64,000 bases of DNA from Exiguobacterium undae DSM 14481 (GTDB lineage: Bacteria > Bacillota > Bacilli > Exiguobacteriales > Exiguobacteriaceae), in assembly GCF_000620805.1 (NCBI RefSeq), contig NZ_KK211187.1, forward strand, positions 2,280,398 to 2,344,397, read 5' to 3'. The notes below the pieces were generated by a model. The model did not search any database and had not been told where the DNA came from. It saw only the letters and a program-made list of their open reading frames with translations. Position numbers and translations under genes: made by a program. Shown one piece after another: positions 56,064 through 64,000 of this stretch; positions within the stretch are counted from its first letter, which is position 1, and each line of letters opens with the position of its first letter.

Positions 56064-56109
56064 TAAAAAAACAAGCAGACGCTGACTCATCAGCGCTGCT
56101 TGTTTTTTT
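56064..56109. terminator. Bidirectional terminator between the PTS_EIIC_2 gene and the HAD gene
   Basis: AAAAAAACAAGCAG pairs with CTGCTTGTTTTTTT, with an inner GCTG/CAGC helix. T-runs stand on both sides. Confidence 0.9.
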
Positions 56110-56119
56110 GCTCATTCCG

Positions 56120-56746
56120 TTATACAAACTTCAACAAATCAAGCGGTGTCTCCAGCTGATGGTCAGCCGTCTTCCATTCTTGTTCTGTTCCAAAACCGAA
56201 GCAACAAATCGCTACCGGCATATTTTGTAGTCTGGCCGCCTCAACATCCGATGAACGATCGCCGACCATCAAATAGTCGACCTCGCCAAACTCTTCACGA
56301 TGTGCCGCTAAAATGTCTGCTTTTTGTTTCCCGTTCACCGACTCCAAACATTTCGGACTTGTAAAATAAGATCGAATGTTTTGGCTGTCGAGGACAAGGT
56401 TTAAATAATGTACCCCGCAATTGCTTGCTGTTGATACGATATGTCCCTGATTCGTCAATTGTTCCAATAATTCTCGAATGCCGTCAAACAGAACATCTTG
56501 ATTCTGCATCGTTTGCTCCAAGTGATGATGACGTTTTCTGCGAATCTCTTTAATGTCGTTTTCAGAAGCATCCGGGATTGCTTTTCTCCAAAAAGCATTA
56601 CCCGCCAAACCATAACTCGACTGGACACTTGCTTTGGATGGTTTGACCAGATGCGGCATATCTTCCATCGCAAGATGAATCGCCTCTGTCATCTGATTGG
56701 TCGAGTCGATCAATGTACCGTCAATATCAAATAAAATCACTGCCAT
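56120..56746 (-). CDS. HAD-superfamily phosphatase (Gph/PpaX-like)
   Basis: 208 aa with all HAD motifs: DIDGTLIDS (nucleophile Asp near 7), STASN (motif II), the lysine in NGKQKADIL (motif III) and VGDRSSDVEAA (motif IV). A helical cap lies between motifs I and II. The substrate is not predictable; phosphoglycolate or pyrophosphate are possible. GGAG precedes the ATG, and the gene follows the DedA gene by 12 bases. Confidence 0.87.
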   Translation of the reverse strand: MAVILFDIDGTLIDSTNQMTEAIHLAMEDMPHLVKPSKASVQSSYGLAGNAFWRKAIPDASENDIKEIRRKRHHHLEQTMQNQDVLFDGIRELLEQLTNQGHIVSTASNCGVHYLNLVLDSQNIRSYFTSPKCLESVNGKQKADILAAHREEFGEVDYLMVGDRSSDVEAARLQNMPVAICCFGFGTEQEWKTADHQLETPLDLLKFV

Positions 56747-56758
56747 GTGAACACTCCT

Positions 56759-57343
56759 CTATTTTTTAGATACAGCTTGTTTTTTCATGAGCGTTTTTTT
56801 TCGGAAATACAGATAACCTGCACCAAAAACGATGAGCCCGACTATCCAGGGAAGGTAATGGTGGAATTCAGGATGCCGCCCCATCATGCCATGTCCAAGT
56901 TTCTTTCCGCCCCAGATAAAAAAAGCGGACCACACAAAAAAAGAAATCGTCGTCGCAATCGTAAAGGTGAGACGCGAGACTCCGGTCAACCCTGCACCAA
57001 TCGCAAATCCCATCCGCCACATCGGTGACAACAATAAGATGAAACGGCCGCGCGTATCCATTTGACGTTGGAATCGCACCATCTTCGCCTCAGAAATACG
57101 AAACCATCTAAAAATTCGTTTCAGTAAACGGTCACTTCCGAGGCGCCCGATTGTAAAGAAAATATTTTGACTGATCACAAAACTCATGACGGCCACGATC
57201 AACATGACAATCAGATTAAACTCGGTTGTGTGGACCAGATAGCCTGCATATGCAAGCGGCACTTCACTCGGTAAAAAGGGGAACATCAAACTCAACATGA
57301 TTCCAAAATAACCGTATGATTCAATCCATGAATGCCAAGCCAT
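56759..57343 (-). CDS. DedA (SNARE-associated/VTT) family membrane protein
   Basis: 194-aa membrane protein. The start SYGYFGIMLSLMFPFLPSEVPLAYAG carries the family FxP-E pattern in the first re-entrant segment (first part shown), and LSPMWRMGFAIGAGLTGVS is the G-rich second segment, where the usual RFIPG reads SPMWR. DedA proteins affect lipid-carrier flipping and membrane energy. AAGGAGG six bases before the ATG at 57343 sets the start; the longest frame adds 18 residues. It is co-transcribed with the HAD gene. Confidence 0.85.
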   Translation of the reverse strand: MAWHSWIESYGYFGIMLSLMFPFLPSEVPLAYAGYLVHTTEFNLIVMLIVAVMSFVISQNIFFTIGRLGSDRLLKRIFRWFRISEAKMVRFQRQMDTRGRFILLLSPMWRMGFAIGAGLTGVSRLTFTIATTISFFVWSAFFIWGGKKLGHGMMGRHPEFHHYLPWIVGLIVFGAGYLYFRKKTLMKKQAVSKK

Positions 57344-57492
57344 TCCATACCTCCTTCCCCAAAAAGTTTCTCTGCTTCTAGTGTAACGAACTTTCAAGGA
57401 CGCGTACAGAAATGACGTTTTTGTTTCCTTTAAAACAAGAGCCGGTTTTCGATTGACCGCAAGTGTACGAAACGAGGACTTTCATCCAAACG

Positions 57493-57529
57493 AAAACAGA
57501 AGGCGGATTCAAAATCCACCTTCTGTTTT
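57493..57529. terminator. Hairpin terminator downstream of the YkvA-like gene
   Basis: AAAACAGAAGG-c-GGATT pairs with AATCC-a-CCTTCTGTTTT around a short loop. It ends in only four T, so it is a weaker terminator; it lies 40 bases past the stop of the minus-strand gene. Confidence 0.7.
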
Positions 57530-57569
57530 ATATGCGGACCAACTGTCTCAGTCCGGTTGTCTCATGAAA

Positions 57570-58004
57570 TTAGTAAGCATCCTCACTTTGGAGCGGCTGC
57601 GTACTTGCTTTTTGTTGCTCATCCTGCCAATCACTGAATCGTGTCAACTCTTCGAAAATCGTTTTCGTCACGAACAGGATGATGGCGATATCATCCGCAA
57701 ATCCGAAACCTAACACAAAGTCCGGCACTAAATCGATTGGTGACACGAGATAAATCAAGGCCCCGATTACTTTCAAAATCGTCGTCCGGCGAATATTTCG
57801 GTATTCACCGGATTGATAGGCTCGAACCATATCGATAAATAAACGGACGGGCGAAAAAACGACCGACAGTGTAGAATTTTTATTTATTTTTTCACTTGCA
57901 CGTCGTAACATCGAATTCGTTTTTTTAGGTTGATTGATATAAGACTTGGCTTTTTCTGCGTACTTTTCTTCTTCTGTCTCGAGCTTTTGATTTGATAAAT
58001 CCAT
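57570..58004 (-). CDS. YkvA family (DUF1232) membrane protein
   Basis: 144 aa. The DUF1232 core is LKVIGALIYLVSPIDLVPDF, a hydrophobic hairpin with the invariant SPIDLVPD motif, followed by GFADDIAIILFV. N- and C-terminal parts are hydrophilic. The function is unknown. GGGGG seven bases before the ATG at 58004 sets the start; the longest frame adds seven residues. It is a single-gene unit. Confidence 0.87.
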   Translation of the reverse strand: MDLSNQKLETEEEKYAEKAKSYINQPKKTNSMLRRASEKINKNSTLSVVFSPVRLFIDMVRAYQSGEYRNIRRTTILKVIGALIYLVSPIDLVPDFVLGFGFADDIAIILFVTKTIFEELTRFSDWQDEQQKASTQPLQSEDAY

Positions 58005-58098
58005 CAAAAATCCCCCATTCAGCATAGTAGTGGTATTACCTAATCACTATATTCCCCAAACAGTATCCCGGTAATCATTTCTTAACTCAGCCTGTCAG

Positions 58099-58124
58099 GT
58101 TTTAATTGATTCCTTTTCGGCTAT
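58099..58124 (+). promoter_or_regulatory. Sigma-B-like promoter of the SDR gene
   Basis: GTTTTA (58099-58104), a 14-base spacer and GGCTAT (58119-58124), five of six matches to each sigma-B box. It lies 55 bases before the ATG. Confidence 0.6.
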
Positions 58125-58179
58125 TCCATTAAAGCAGATAACACAATACACGATACTCACCGATTAGGAGTGATTTACA

Positions 58180-58929
58180 ATGAACCATGTTAACCAGACA
58201 GTCATCATCACCGGTGCCGCCAACGGCATCGGCGCAACGCTCGCGAAGACGTATGCCCAAAAAGGAGCAACTGTCATTTTAGCAGATGTCGATCAAATGA
58301 CGGGTGACGAAGTCGCAGCCGACATTGAATCAGATGGCGGAACGGCCTATTTCTATCACCTGGATGTCCAAGACGAACACGACGTTCAACTGTTGATCGA
58401 CAAAGCACTTGAACACACCGGCAGAATCGACATCGTCATTAATAACGCCGGAATCATCGTTCGAAAGCCGATCCTCGAGTTGTCTCTCGAAGAGTGGGAC
58501 CGTGTCCAGCACACGAATTTACGCAGTATTTTTCTGACGACCAAAGCCGCAGCACCACATTTGAAAAAAAATCCGACCGGAGGACGGATTGTCAATCTTG
58601 CTTCGACACGCGCCTATATGTCTGAACCGGATACGGAATCTTACGCCGCCACGAAAGGCGGAATTGTTGCTTTGACACATGCACTCGCCGTTTCATTAGG
58701 ACCGGATCGGATCTTGGTCAACGCGATTGCTCCGGGTTGGATCGAGACGGGAAACTATCACGAACTGTCACCGGAAGATCACAGCCAACATCCGGCCGGC
58801 CGTGTCGGAAAACCGGAAGATGTGGCTCGGGCAGCCTTGTTTTTGACTGATCCGGAAAATGACTTCTTGACGGGTGAAACGTTGATCCTTGACGGAGGTA
58901 TGACTAAAAAAATGATTTACGAAGAGTAA
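58180..58929 (+). CDS. Short-chain dehydrogenase/reductase
   Basis: 249-aa classical SDR. Cofactor motif TGAANGIG at 11-18, Asp in ADVDQM favouring NAD(H), NNAG near 88, and the catalytic Ser/Tyr/Lys set in LASTRAY and SYAATKGG. The C-terminus ENDFLTGETLILDGGMTKK is typical. It resembles glucose 1-dehydrogenase and 3-oxoacyl-reductase-like enzymes; the substrate is unknown. A sigma-B-like promoter suggests stress induction. GGAG precedes the ATG. Confidence 0.92.
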   Translation: MNHVNQTVIITGAANGIGATLAKTYAQKGATVILADVDQMTGDEVAADIESDGGTAYFYHLDVQDEHDVQLLIDKALEHTGRIDIVINNAGIIVRKPILELSLEEWDRVQHTNLRSIFLTTKAAAPHLKKNPTGGRIVNLASTRAYMSEPDTESYAATKGGIVALTHALAVSLGPDRILVNAIAPGWIETGNYHELSPEDHSQHPAGRVGKPEDVARAALFLTDPENDFLTGETLILDGGMTKKMIYEE

Positions 58930-59263
58930 AACTTACTAAAATATCCGTTTTCTTAATGAATTAAACCTTTTTCAGTACAGCATCTTTTTAATATTACAAA
59001 CTCATATCAGTGACTTTTAAAAGTGAATGGCGCCATTCACTTTTTTATTTTAGCTTCTTTTTTCGCTCTGTTACCGGATTTTCGCAGTTCATTGAAAATC
59101 ATGCCCTCCTCATTTTCCATAAACGAAGTGGTACTCCCTGATAATTTCCACATAATATTTTAATGAAATTGTAAAGGTGGTACGGCTCTTTTCTTGTTAG
59201 AGTGGAACAGGTATCGCTTCCAAAGCATGAATCTGTATCAAGGAAGGAAGGAACGTTCTAATT
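58930..59263. other. Intergenic region between the SDR and M23 peptidase genes (334 bases)
   Basis: It holds a palindromic terminator (59019-59047) and the M23 ribosome-binding site. No open frame looks coding. No convincing promoter was found for the peptidase gene: TTGAAA near 59092 has only a poor -10 box, and no TGTNAH-N5-TGTNAH WalR box was found. Confidence 0.6.
59019..59047 (+). terminator. Terminator after the SDR gene
   Basis: AAAAGTGAATGGC and GCCATTCACTTTT form a perfect 26-base palindrome followed by more T. It lies about 90 bases after the SDR stop. Confidence 0.8.
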
Positions 59264-60496
59264 ATGAAGCCATCTTTACGACAATCGATTGGTCTGACGC
59301 TGATGACCATGACATTACTCATTCATCCACTTGCGAACCACGTTGGTGCCGCAGGTTCTTATAAAGAAAAACAACAGCAAAATCAACAGCAACAGTCAAA
59401 ACAAAAACAAGCACTTTCCAATAAGAAAACACAACTGTCGAAAGCACAGCAAAAAGTGTACGCCATCGATCAGCAAATCAACGGCTTAACGTTACAAGTC
59501 GTTGAGAATCAACAAAAAATTGATCAGAATACTCGACAAATCAAGCGACTTGAACAAAAAATCCGTCTGCTGAAAGAAAAAATCACGAAACAAGAAACAA
59601 TGTTGGGTGACCGCCTGGCTGTCCGTCAAGCCAAAGCAGATCAAGATCCTTTACTTGAAGCGGTATTCGGGGCCAAAGATGTCGGCGATATGATCAGCCG
59701 CTTTAATGCGTTTAATACGATTGCGGAAAGTGATGCCTCATTATTAAAAGACTACGAACAAAACAAACAACAGTTGGCAACCGCTCAAAAAAAATTGCGT
59801 CAGACACGACTTGATTTGATTGATGACCGGACCAACCTCAAGAACAAACAACGCGAGCTGAAAGCAGAGAAAACGAAACGCACCTCTTTGCTCAACCGTC
59901 TTAAATCAGAAAAACGTTCAATTGAGACAACCATCTTGAGCTTGAAAGATGCTTCAGCACAATTAAAAGCGCAGGAAGCTGCAGCAAAAGCTGCTGCCAA
60001 AGCCGCTAAACAACAAGCAGCCGCGCAATCGGCGCAACCTGCTTCCAGTACGAAAGCAAGTACAAAAGTCATCTCGAAAGCAACCGGGAAATTCATCAAG
60101 CCTGCTGCCGGTTCGATTTCCCAGGGAATGGGAGCAGCGAGCGGTAGTAATGGATATGCCTATCATAATGGAATCGACTTGGCGGGACCCGTTAATTCAC
60201 CAATCGTCGCTTCCGCCAGCGGAGTCGTCATTCAGGCAAGTTCTGGTGGTCCTTACGGCAATCACGTTTATCTTTCGCATAATATCGGCGGCAAGACCTA
60301 TACGACCGTCTATGCCCATATGAACTCGCTGACCGTCAAAGCAGGTCAAAACGTCAAACAAGGTCAACAGATCGGAAACCTCGGCAGTACGGGAAATTCG
60401 ACTGGACCACACCTTCACTTTGAAATTCATGACGGTGGCTATCAGTACAATGCCAACGGTCGGACAAACGAACTGAATCCAAGTGATTTCTTCTAA
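59264..60496 (+). CDS. Secreted M23 peptidoglycan endopeptidase with coiled coil
   Basis: 410 aa. A signal peptide (about 1-29, cleavage near VGAA) is followed by a long Gln/Lys-rich coiled coil (about 33-260, as in EnvC/PcsB/CwlO-type hydrolases), an Ala-rich linker, and a C-terminal LytM domain (about 275-410) with HNGIDLAGP and HLHFEIH supplying the zinc ligands. It probably cuts peptide cross-links in the wall during growth; the coiled coil may link it to FtsEX-like control. GGAAGGAA precedes the ATG. Confidence 0.92.
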   Translation: MKPSLRQSIGLTLMTMTLLIHPLANHVGAAGSYKEKQQQNQQQQSKQKQALSNKKTQLSKAQQKVYAIDQQINGLTLQVVENQQKIDQNTRQIKRLEQKIRLLKEKITKQETMLGDRLAVRQAKADQDPLLEAVFGAKDVGDMISRFNAFNTIAESDASLLKDYEQNKQQLATAQKKLRQTRLDLIDDRTNLKNKQRELKAEKTKRTSLLNRLKSEKRSIETTILSLKDASAQLKAQEAAAKAAAKAAKQQAAAQSAQPASSTKASTKVISKATGKFIKPAAGSISQGMGAASGSNGYAYHNGIDLAGPVNSPIVASASGVVIQASSGGPYGNHVYLSHNIGGKTYTTVYAHMNSLTVKAGQNVKQGQQIGNLGSTGNSTGPHLHFEIHDGGYQYNANGRTNELNPSDFF

Positions 60497-60503
60497 AACG
60501 TGA

Positions 60504-60536
60504 CAAACTCACCGTAATTTTTTACGGTGAGTTTTT
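60504..60536. terminator. Bidirectional terminator between the M23 and chemoreceptor genes
   Basis: AAACTCACCGTAA pairs with TTACGGTGAGTTT, with T/A tracts on both sides. Confidence 0.88.
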
Positions 60537-60547
60537 GTCCTGCATCA

Positions 60548-62197
60548 TTATAATTTAAATTGACTCGTTTGATGATCAAGTGAGGTCGTCGTCTGCTCAA
60601 GCTCTTGCATCAGTTGATGAATCTGTTCAAACGATGCTTGTTGATCGCGCATCGAAGCAGCGACTTCTTCATTTCCGGCTGCCAACTCCTCCATCACACC
60701 ACTGACCGAACTGACTTGATTCACGACTTGATTGGCTTGATCTTTCGACTGGAGCAACTGCGTCGTCATGAAGTGGACAGCTTCCGTGACATCGGCGACA
60801 TGCGTCCGTGTTTTTTCAAATGCCAATTTGACTTCTGCAAAGTTTTGAACTTGATGTTCCTGTTCTTTTTCTGAGCGAAGCAAGGCTTCTTGTAAAATCG
60901 CTCCGTCCGCACGAATCGAGCGAACAAGTGAAAAGATCGAGCGGGTCGCTTGATGGGTTTCGTCCGCCAACTTCTTCACTTCACTTGCAACCACTGCAAA
61001 CCCACGTCCTGCTTCTCCGGCTCGTGCCGCTTCGATTGCCGCGTTTAACGACAGCAGATTGGTTTGGGCGGAGACGCTTGAGACAAGTTGTGCCATCTGT
61101 TCAATCTGTTGGGTTTGCTGCAGGAATCCGGCCAGTTTGCGACCGAGTTCCTGATTTTGAAGGGACGCCGTTTCGAGTGATTCTGCCTGTTCCTGCATAA
61201 TCGTCGCGCTTTTCCCCATCGTCGTATCTGCCAGTTGTCCCTGGCTTAACGCCTGTTGCGCCCGTTGTTCACTCTGCTCGAACAACGTACTCATGTTTGT
61301 AATCGTACTGACCGTCATCTGCAGATCGTCCGAGACGGTTTGGGTGCCGCTTGCCATTTCGTTGATCGCATGTGTCATGTTTCCGGACACTTCGACGATA
61401 TTGGCATTTTCAGCTGTCGCCTGTTCGCTCATCTGATTGATGGTCGTCGATGTTTGACTGATTGTACCGATCACCCCGTGAAGTGTACCTTGCATCTGGG
61501 CAATCGCCGACTCGAGTCGGCCGATCTCATCCGTCCGTCCGGAAACTTGCAGTTGTTGCGACACATCGCCTTGCGAAATCTGTTCCGCCGTTTTGACGAC
61601 ACGGCTGATCGGGCGTGTGATGCTGCGAGCAAAATACCAGTTATAAAGTGCCAAGGCAATGAGCAAAACAAACGTCGCAATCAGGACAGAACGTGTCAGG
61701 TTCAACGTCTTGTCTTTTGCCTCTTGTTGCAAGACATCATAAAACTCACCGTTTTTCGTATGTAACGTATACAGATCACTCAATACACCCTCAATCCGTG
61801 CTGCGTACGACCGGATCGTAATCGGATTGAGTTCGTTCAGCAACGTTTCCCGTTCGGAAGATAAGGCCGTATACTTCATTTTTGCCCGGTCCAAGTCCTG
61901 TTGAAAACGGTCAATCAAGTATGCTTTTTGGAGCGCATTTAATGCCGCCTCATTTTTCTGACTGAGGGCGAGTGCCTGTTCCTTTTGGTTTTCTGAAGGT
62001 TGGCTCGCCAGACGGTTCCATGCCGCCTGCTCATACAATAGTTTCGTCTCCAGTTCAGAAATCTCAACGAGCTGTTTTCCGTAATCTTCGTTGTACGATT
62101 GAATTTGCCGCAACTCAAATAACGTCCAACCCATCAAGGCGACGACACTGACGATTGTCACGAGCGTCGAAACTAAAAATCGTTTTCGTAACGTCAT
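60548..62197 (-). CDS. Methyl-accepting chemotaxis protein
   Basis: 549 aa. Membrane segments at about 8-26 and 171-190 flank a helical extracellular domain (four-helix-bundle type). A HAMP domain (about 190-245) and a signalling domain with the conserved tip [20 protein letters not shown] and [15 protein letters not shown] follow (tip intact). The long coiled coils carry Gln/Glu pairs suitable for methylation. Its start overlaps the end of the BMP lipoprotein gene by four bases, and a sigma-D-like promoter lies upstream of both, so the receptor may sense the lipoprotein with its ligand. Confidence 0.93.
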   Translation of the reverse strand: MTLRKRFLVSTLVTIVSVVALMGWTLFELRQIQSYNEDYGKQLVEISELETKLLYEQAAWNRLASQPSENQKEQALALSQKNEAALNALQKAYLIDRFQQDLDRAKMKYTALSSERETLLNELNPITIRSYAARIEGVLSDLYTLHTKNGEFYDVLQQEAKDKTLNLTRSVLIATFVLLIALALYNWYFARSITRPISRVVKTAEQISQGDVSQQLQVSGRTDEIGRLESAIAQMQGTLHGVIGTISQTSTTINQMSEQATAENANIVEVSGNMTHAINEMASGTQTVSDDLQMTVSTITNMSTLFEQSEQRAQQALSQGQLADTTMGKSATIMQEQAESLETASLQNQELGRKLAGFLQQTQQIEQMAQLVSSVSAQTNLLSLNAAIEAARAGEAGRGFAVVASEVKKLADETHQATRSIFSLVRSIRADGAILQEALLRSEKEQEHQVQNFAEVKLAFEKTRTHVADVTEAVHFMTTQLLQSKDQANQVVNQVSSVSGVMEELAAGNEEVAASMRDQQASFEQIHQLMQELEQTTTSLDHQTSQFKL

Positions 62198-63171
62198 TGT
62201 ACATCCACCTTTCCTTCCAATACATCTTGTTTCAATTGTTCGAGCTGTTGCAGTTCTTTTGGTGTGAAGTTGGCATTACGAATCGGTGCCAATTGAATCG
62301 CTCCGTCCTTCACCCCTAACACGATTTGACCGGATTGCAGACCGGATTCCTTGACCGTGTCCCCGATTTTCGTAATCGCGAGATCGACCTGTTTCAGCAT
62401 GGATGTCATGACGGCGTCCGGTGCAATCGTTGTCTGGTCACTGTCGACACCAATCGCTTTTTTGCCGTTCGCTTCCGCCGCTTCAAGGACACCGCTGCCG
62501 GTTAATCCCGCCGCTGCGTATAACACATCCGCCTTCTTTTTCATTTGGGCGTCCGCCAGTTGTCTCCCTTTGTCCGGTGCGGCAAAATCTTCCGCATAAT
62601 CCACAAGGACACGGATATCCGGATTGACGGCTGTCGCCCCTGCTTTGTATCCTTTTTCAAACTTTTCGATGAGTGGCGACTTCATGCCGCCGATAAAGCC
62701 AATCGTTTCACTTTCTGATTGGATGGCCGCTGCTGCCCCTGCCAGGTAACTGCCCTCATCTTCTTTGAACGTGACGGATAATACATTCGGCAACTCCGAG
62801 ACCGCATCAATCAATGCGAATTGTTGTTTCGGATACTGCTTGGCGACCTTCTCCAAATCTGCTTGCCCCATGAAACCAAGACCGACGACAACGGTTGGTT
62901 TTTGTTTGGCCAATGTGGCAAACGCCACTTCGTATGACTTCGTTTCATTCAGTTCTCTATAATCAATGAACCAATCTTCCTTTTCACGAAGTAAGGACAT
63001 GCCGCTCATTGCAGCATCGCTGAATGACTGATCCCCTAATCCGACATCCGATAATACGACCGCCATCTCCCGGCGCTCCTTTACTGCTTGTTGTGGGTCA
63101 TCGATGACGCTACCGCACCCCGCTAAACCAACTGTCAGCGCAAGTAAGGATAAACCGATTCGTTTTGACAT
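62194..63171 (-). CDS. BMP-family substrate-binding lipoprotein
   Basis: 325 aa. A lipoprotein signal ends in the lipobox LAGC (Cys19 area). The mature domain is of the BMP/TmpC/Med family: [77 protein letters not shown] (first part) and VIGVDSDQ-like [10 protein letters not shown]. Relatives bind purine nucleosides for ABC import, but no ABC transporter genes follow; the partner is the chemoreceptor. GGGAGGGG precedes the ATG at 63171; the longest frame adds 34 residues. Confidence 0.9.
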   Translation of the reverse strand: MSKRIGLSLLALTVGLAGCGSVIDDPQQAVKERREMAVVLSDVGLGDQSFSDAAMSGMSLLREKEDWFIDYRELNETKSYEVAFATLAKQKPTVVVGLGFMGQADLEKVAKQYPKQQFALIDAVSELPNVLSVTFKEDEGSYLAGAAAAIQSESETIGFIGGMKSPLIEKFEKGYKAGATAVNPDIRVLVDYAEDFAAPDKGRQLADAQMKKKADVLYAAAGLTGSGVLEAAEANGKKAIGVDSDQTTIAPDAVMTSMLKQVDLAITKIGDTVKESGLQSGQIVLGVKDGAIQLAPIRNANFTPKELQQLEQLKQDVLEGKVDVQ

Positions 63172-63203
63172 TTTTCCACTTCCCCTCCCTGTTCTACACT
63201 GGA

Positions 63204-63230
63204 TTATCGGAAGGGTTGTCTGACTTCTTA
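63204..63230 (-). promoter_or_regulatory. Sigma-D-like (motility) promoter of the BMP-chemoreceptor operon
   Basis: On the minus strand TAAG (63227-63230), a 15-base spacer and TCCGATAA (63204-63211), compared with the consensus TAAA-N15-GCCGATAT: three of four and six of eight matches, with exact spacing. A motility sigma factor fits a chemotaxis gene. Confidence 0.6.
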
Positions 63231-63262
63231 ACCTAAAAATCAAATTCAGAATTGTTTTAAAA

Positions 63263-63307
63263 CAAAAAAACATGTCCTTCTCGCAACAGAAGTTGCAAAA
63301 AGGACAC
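63263..63307 (-). terminator. Terminator after deoC
   Basis: On the minus strand GTGTCCTT pairs with AAGGACAT, with an inner GCAAC/GTTGC helix, followed by seven T. Confidence 0.82.
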
Positions 63308-63330
63308 GCTGATGGGTGAATCCGATTAAA

Positions 63331-63996
63331 TTAGTAATCGCTGTCCGAAGAACCGCCTGTGACGATCGCGATTCCGGCAGAAGCGCCGATGCGTGTTGCG
63401 CCGGCATCGATCATCGCTTTTGCTCCTTCGAAGTCACGGACACCACCTGATGCTTTCACACCGATGTCAGGTCCGACTGTCTCACGCATGAGACGAATGT
63501 CTTCTACTGTTGCGCCGCCTGTTGAGAAACCAGTTGACGTCTTAACGAAATCTGCGCCTGCTTTGACTGATAATTCAGCAGCTGTTTTGATTTCTTCTTT
63601 TGTTAAGAGGCAGTTCTCAAAGATGACTTTGACAAGTGTGCCGTTTGCCGCTTCGACAACCGCACGGATGTCGCGTTCAACGAGTGAAAGATCGCCGTCT
63701 TTTAACGCACCGATGTTTAACACCATATCGATTTCTGTTGCACCGTTTTTGATGGTATCTTGTGTTTCAAATGCTTTCACTTCTGGTGTGTTCGCACCGA
63801 GTGGGAAGCCGATCACCGTACAGACTTTGACGGCATCGTCTGATTTTAAGAGTTCTGCTGCGAGTGCAACGTTTGTCGGGTTGACACAAACGCTTGCAAA
63901 TTTGTATTCGAGTGCTTCTTTACAAAGTGTTTCGATTTGGGCACGTGACGTTTCTGCTTTTAAAGCCGTGTGGTCGATCATTGCTGCTAAATTCAT
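63331..63996 (-). CDS. deoC: Deoxyribose-phosphate aldolase
   Basis: 221-aa TIM-barrel class I aldolase that splits 2-deoxyribose 5-phosphate into glyceraldehyde 3-phosphate and acetaldehyde in deoxynucleoside catabolism. [10 protein letters not shown] is the family start; EIDMVLNIG holds the catalytic Asp, DFVKTSTGF the Schiff-base lysine and [10 protein letters not shown] the second lysine. The gene is complete, with the ATG four bases from the window edge, so its ribosome-binding site and upstream neighbour are not visible. Confidence 0.95.
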   Translation of the reverse strand: MNLAAMIDHTALKAETSRAQIETLCKEALEYKFASVCVNPTNVALAAELLKSDDAVKVCTVIGFPLGANTPEVKAFETQDTIKNGATEIDMVLNIGALKDGDLSLVERDIRAVVEAANGTLVKVIFENCLLTKEEIKTAAELSVKAGADFVKTSTGFSTGGATVEDIRLMRETVGPDIGVKASGGVRDFEGAKAMIDAGATRIGASAGIAIVTGGSSDSDY

Positions 63997-64000
63997 GATT

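Overview
The window is a contiguous piece of a low-to-mid GC Gram-positive (Bacillales) chromosome. The order rpsU-yqeY-nfeD-floA ... phoH-pgpH-ybeY-dgkA-cdd-era-recO-glyQ-glyS-ccpN-ppsR-dnaG-rpoD-cccA-trmK-nif3-(ispH)-cshB-nfo-(znuC-znuB-zur) follows the yqe/yqf region of Bacillus subtilis with a few replacements. Gene content, base composition and protein style suggest Exiguobacterium; this is inferred from memory and not proved by the sequence. I see no rRNA, tRNA, IS element, prophage or CRISPR array.

Layout. 1-3.7 kb (minus): bifunctional NAD(P)HX repair enzyme, then a znuC-znuB-zur zinc uptake operon behind a clear Zur box. 3.9-7.8 kb (plus): ppx-ppk polyphosphate operon and a small XapX membrane protein. 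7.9-14 kb (minus): HNH-like protein, nfo, cshB, then a membrane histidine kinase overlapping a membrane-anchored sugar-type binding protein, with no response regulator. 13.9-34.1 kb: the conserved housekeeping block (ispH on plus, the rest on minus): nif3-like, trmK, cytochrome c, rpoD, dnaG, ppsR, ccpN, glyS, glyQ with a glycine T-box, recO, era, cdd, dgkA, ybeY, pgpH, phoH, a hypothetical gene, floA, nfeD (with a sigma-W-type promoter), yqeY and rpsU (57 codons).

34.4-38.7 kb: a dicarboxylate/amino-acid symporter and a secreted type I pullulanase converge on a shared terminator, and each has a perfect-consensus cre site, pointing to CcpA control. 38.8-53.3 kb (minus): a surface polymer locus, read from the large glycosyltransferase at 53.3 kb down to an LCP ligase. 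It contains two GT4 enzymes, a GT-B/GT2 fusion, a methyltransferase with a coiled-coil tail, UDP-ManNAc dehydrogenase, UDP-GlcNAc 2-epimerase, a TagGH-type ABC exporter, an AlgI-type MBOAT O-acyltransferase with its DHHW partner, and two unknown proteins. Together they could make, O-acylate, export and attach a ManNAcA-containing wall polymer.

53.5-64 kb: accessory genes. These are a 53-aa acidic stress-type protein with a sigma-B-like promoter, an MDR oxidoreductase, a PTS_EIIC_2 membrane protein with a hairpin leader, HAD and DedA proteins, a YkvA protein, an SDR with a sigma-B-like promoter, a secreted M23 peptidase, a BMP lipoprotein overlapping a chemoreceptor gene behind a sigma-D-like promoter, and deoC.

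The most interesting signals are two independent operons that couple a solute-binding protein to a transmembrane signalling receptor (kinase at 12 kb, chemoreceptor at 62 kb), and the polymer locus with its possible chain-end methyltransferase. Start codons were moved from the longest open frame wherever a better ribosome-binding site was visible.
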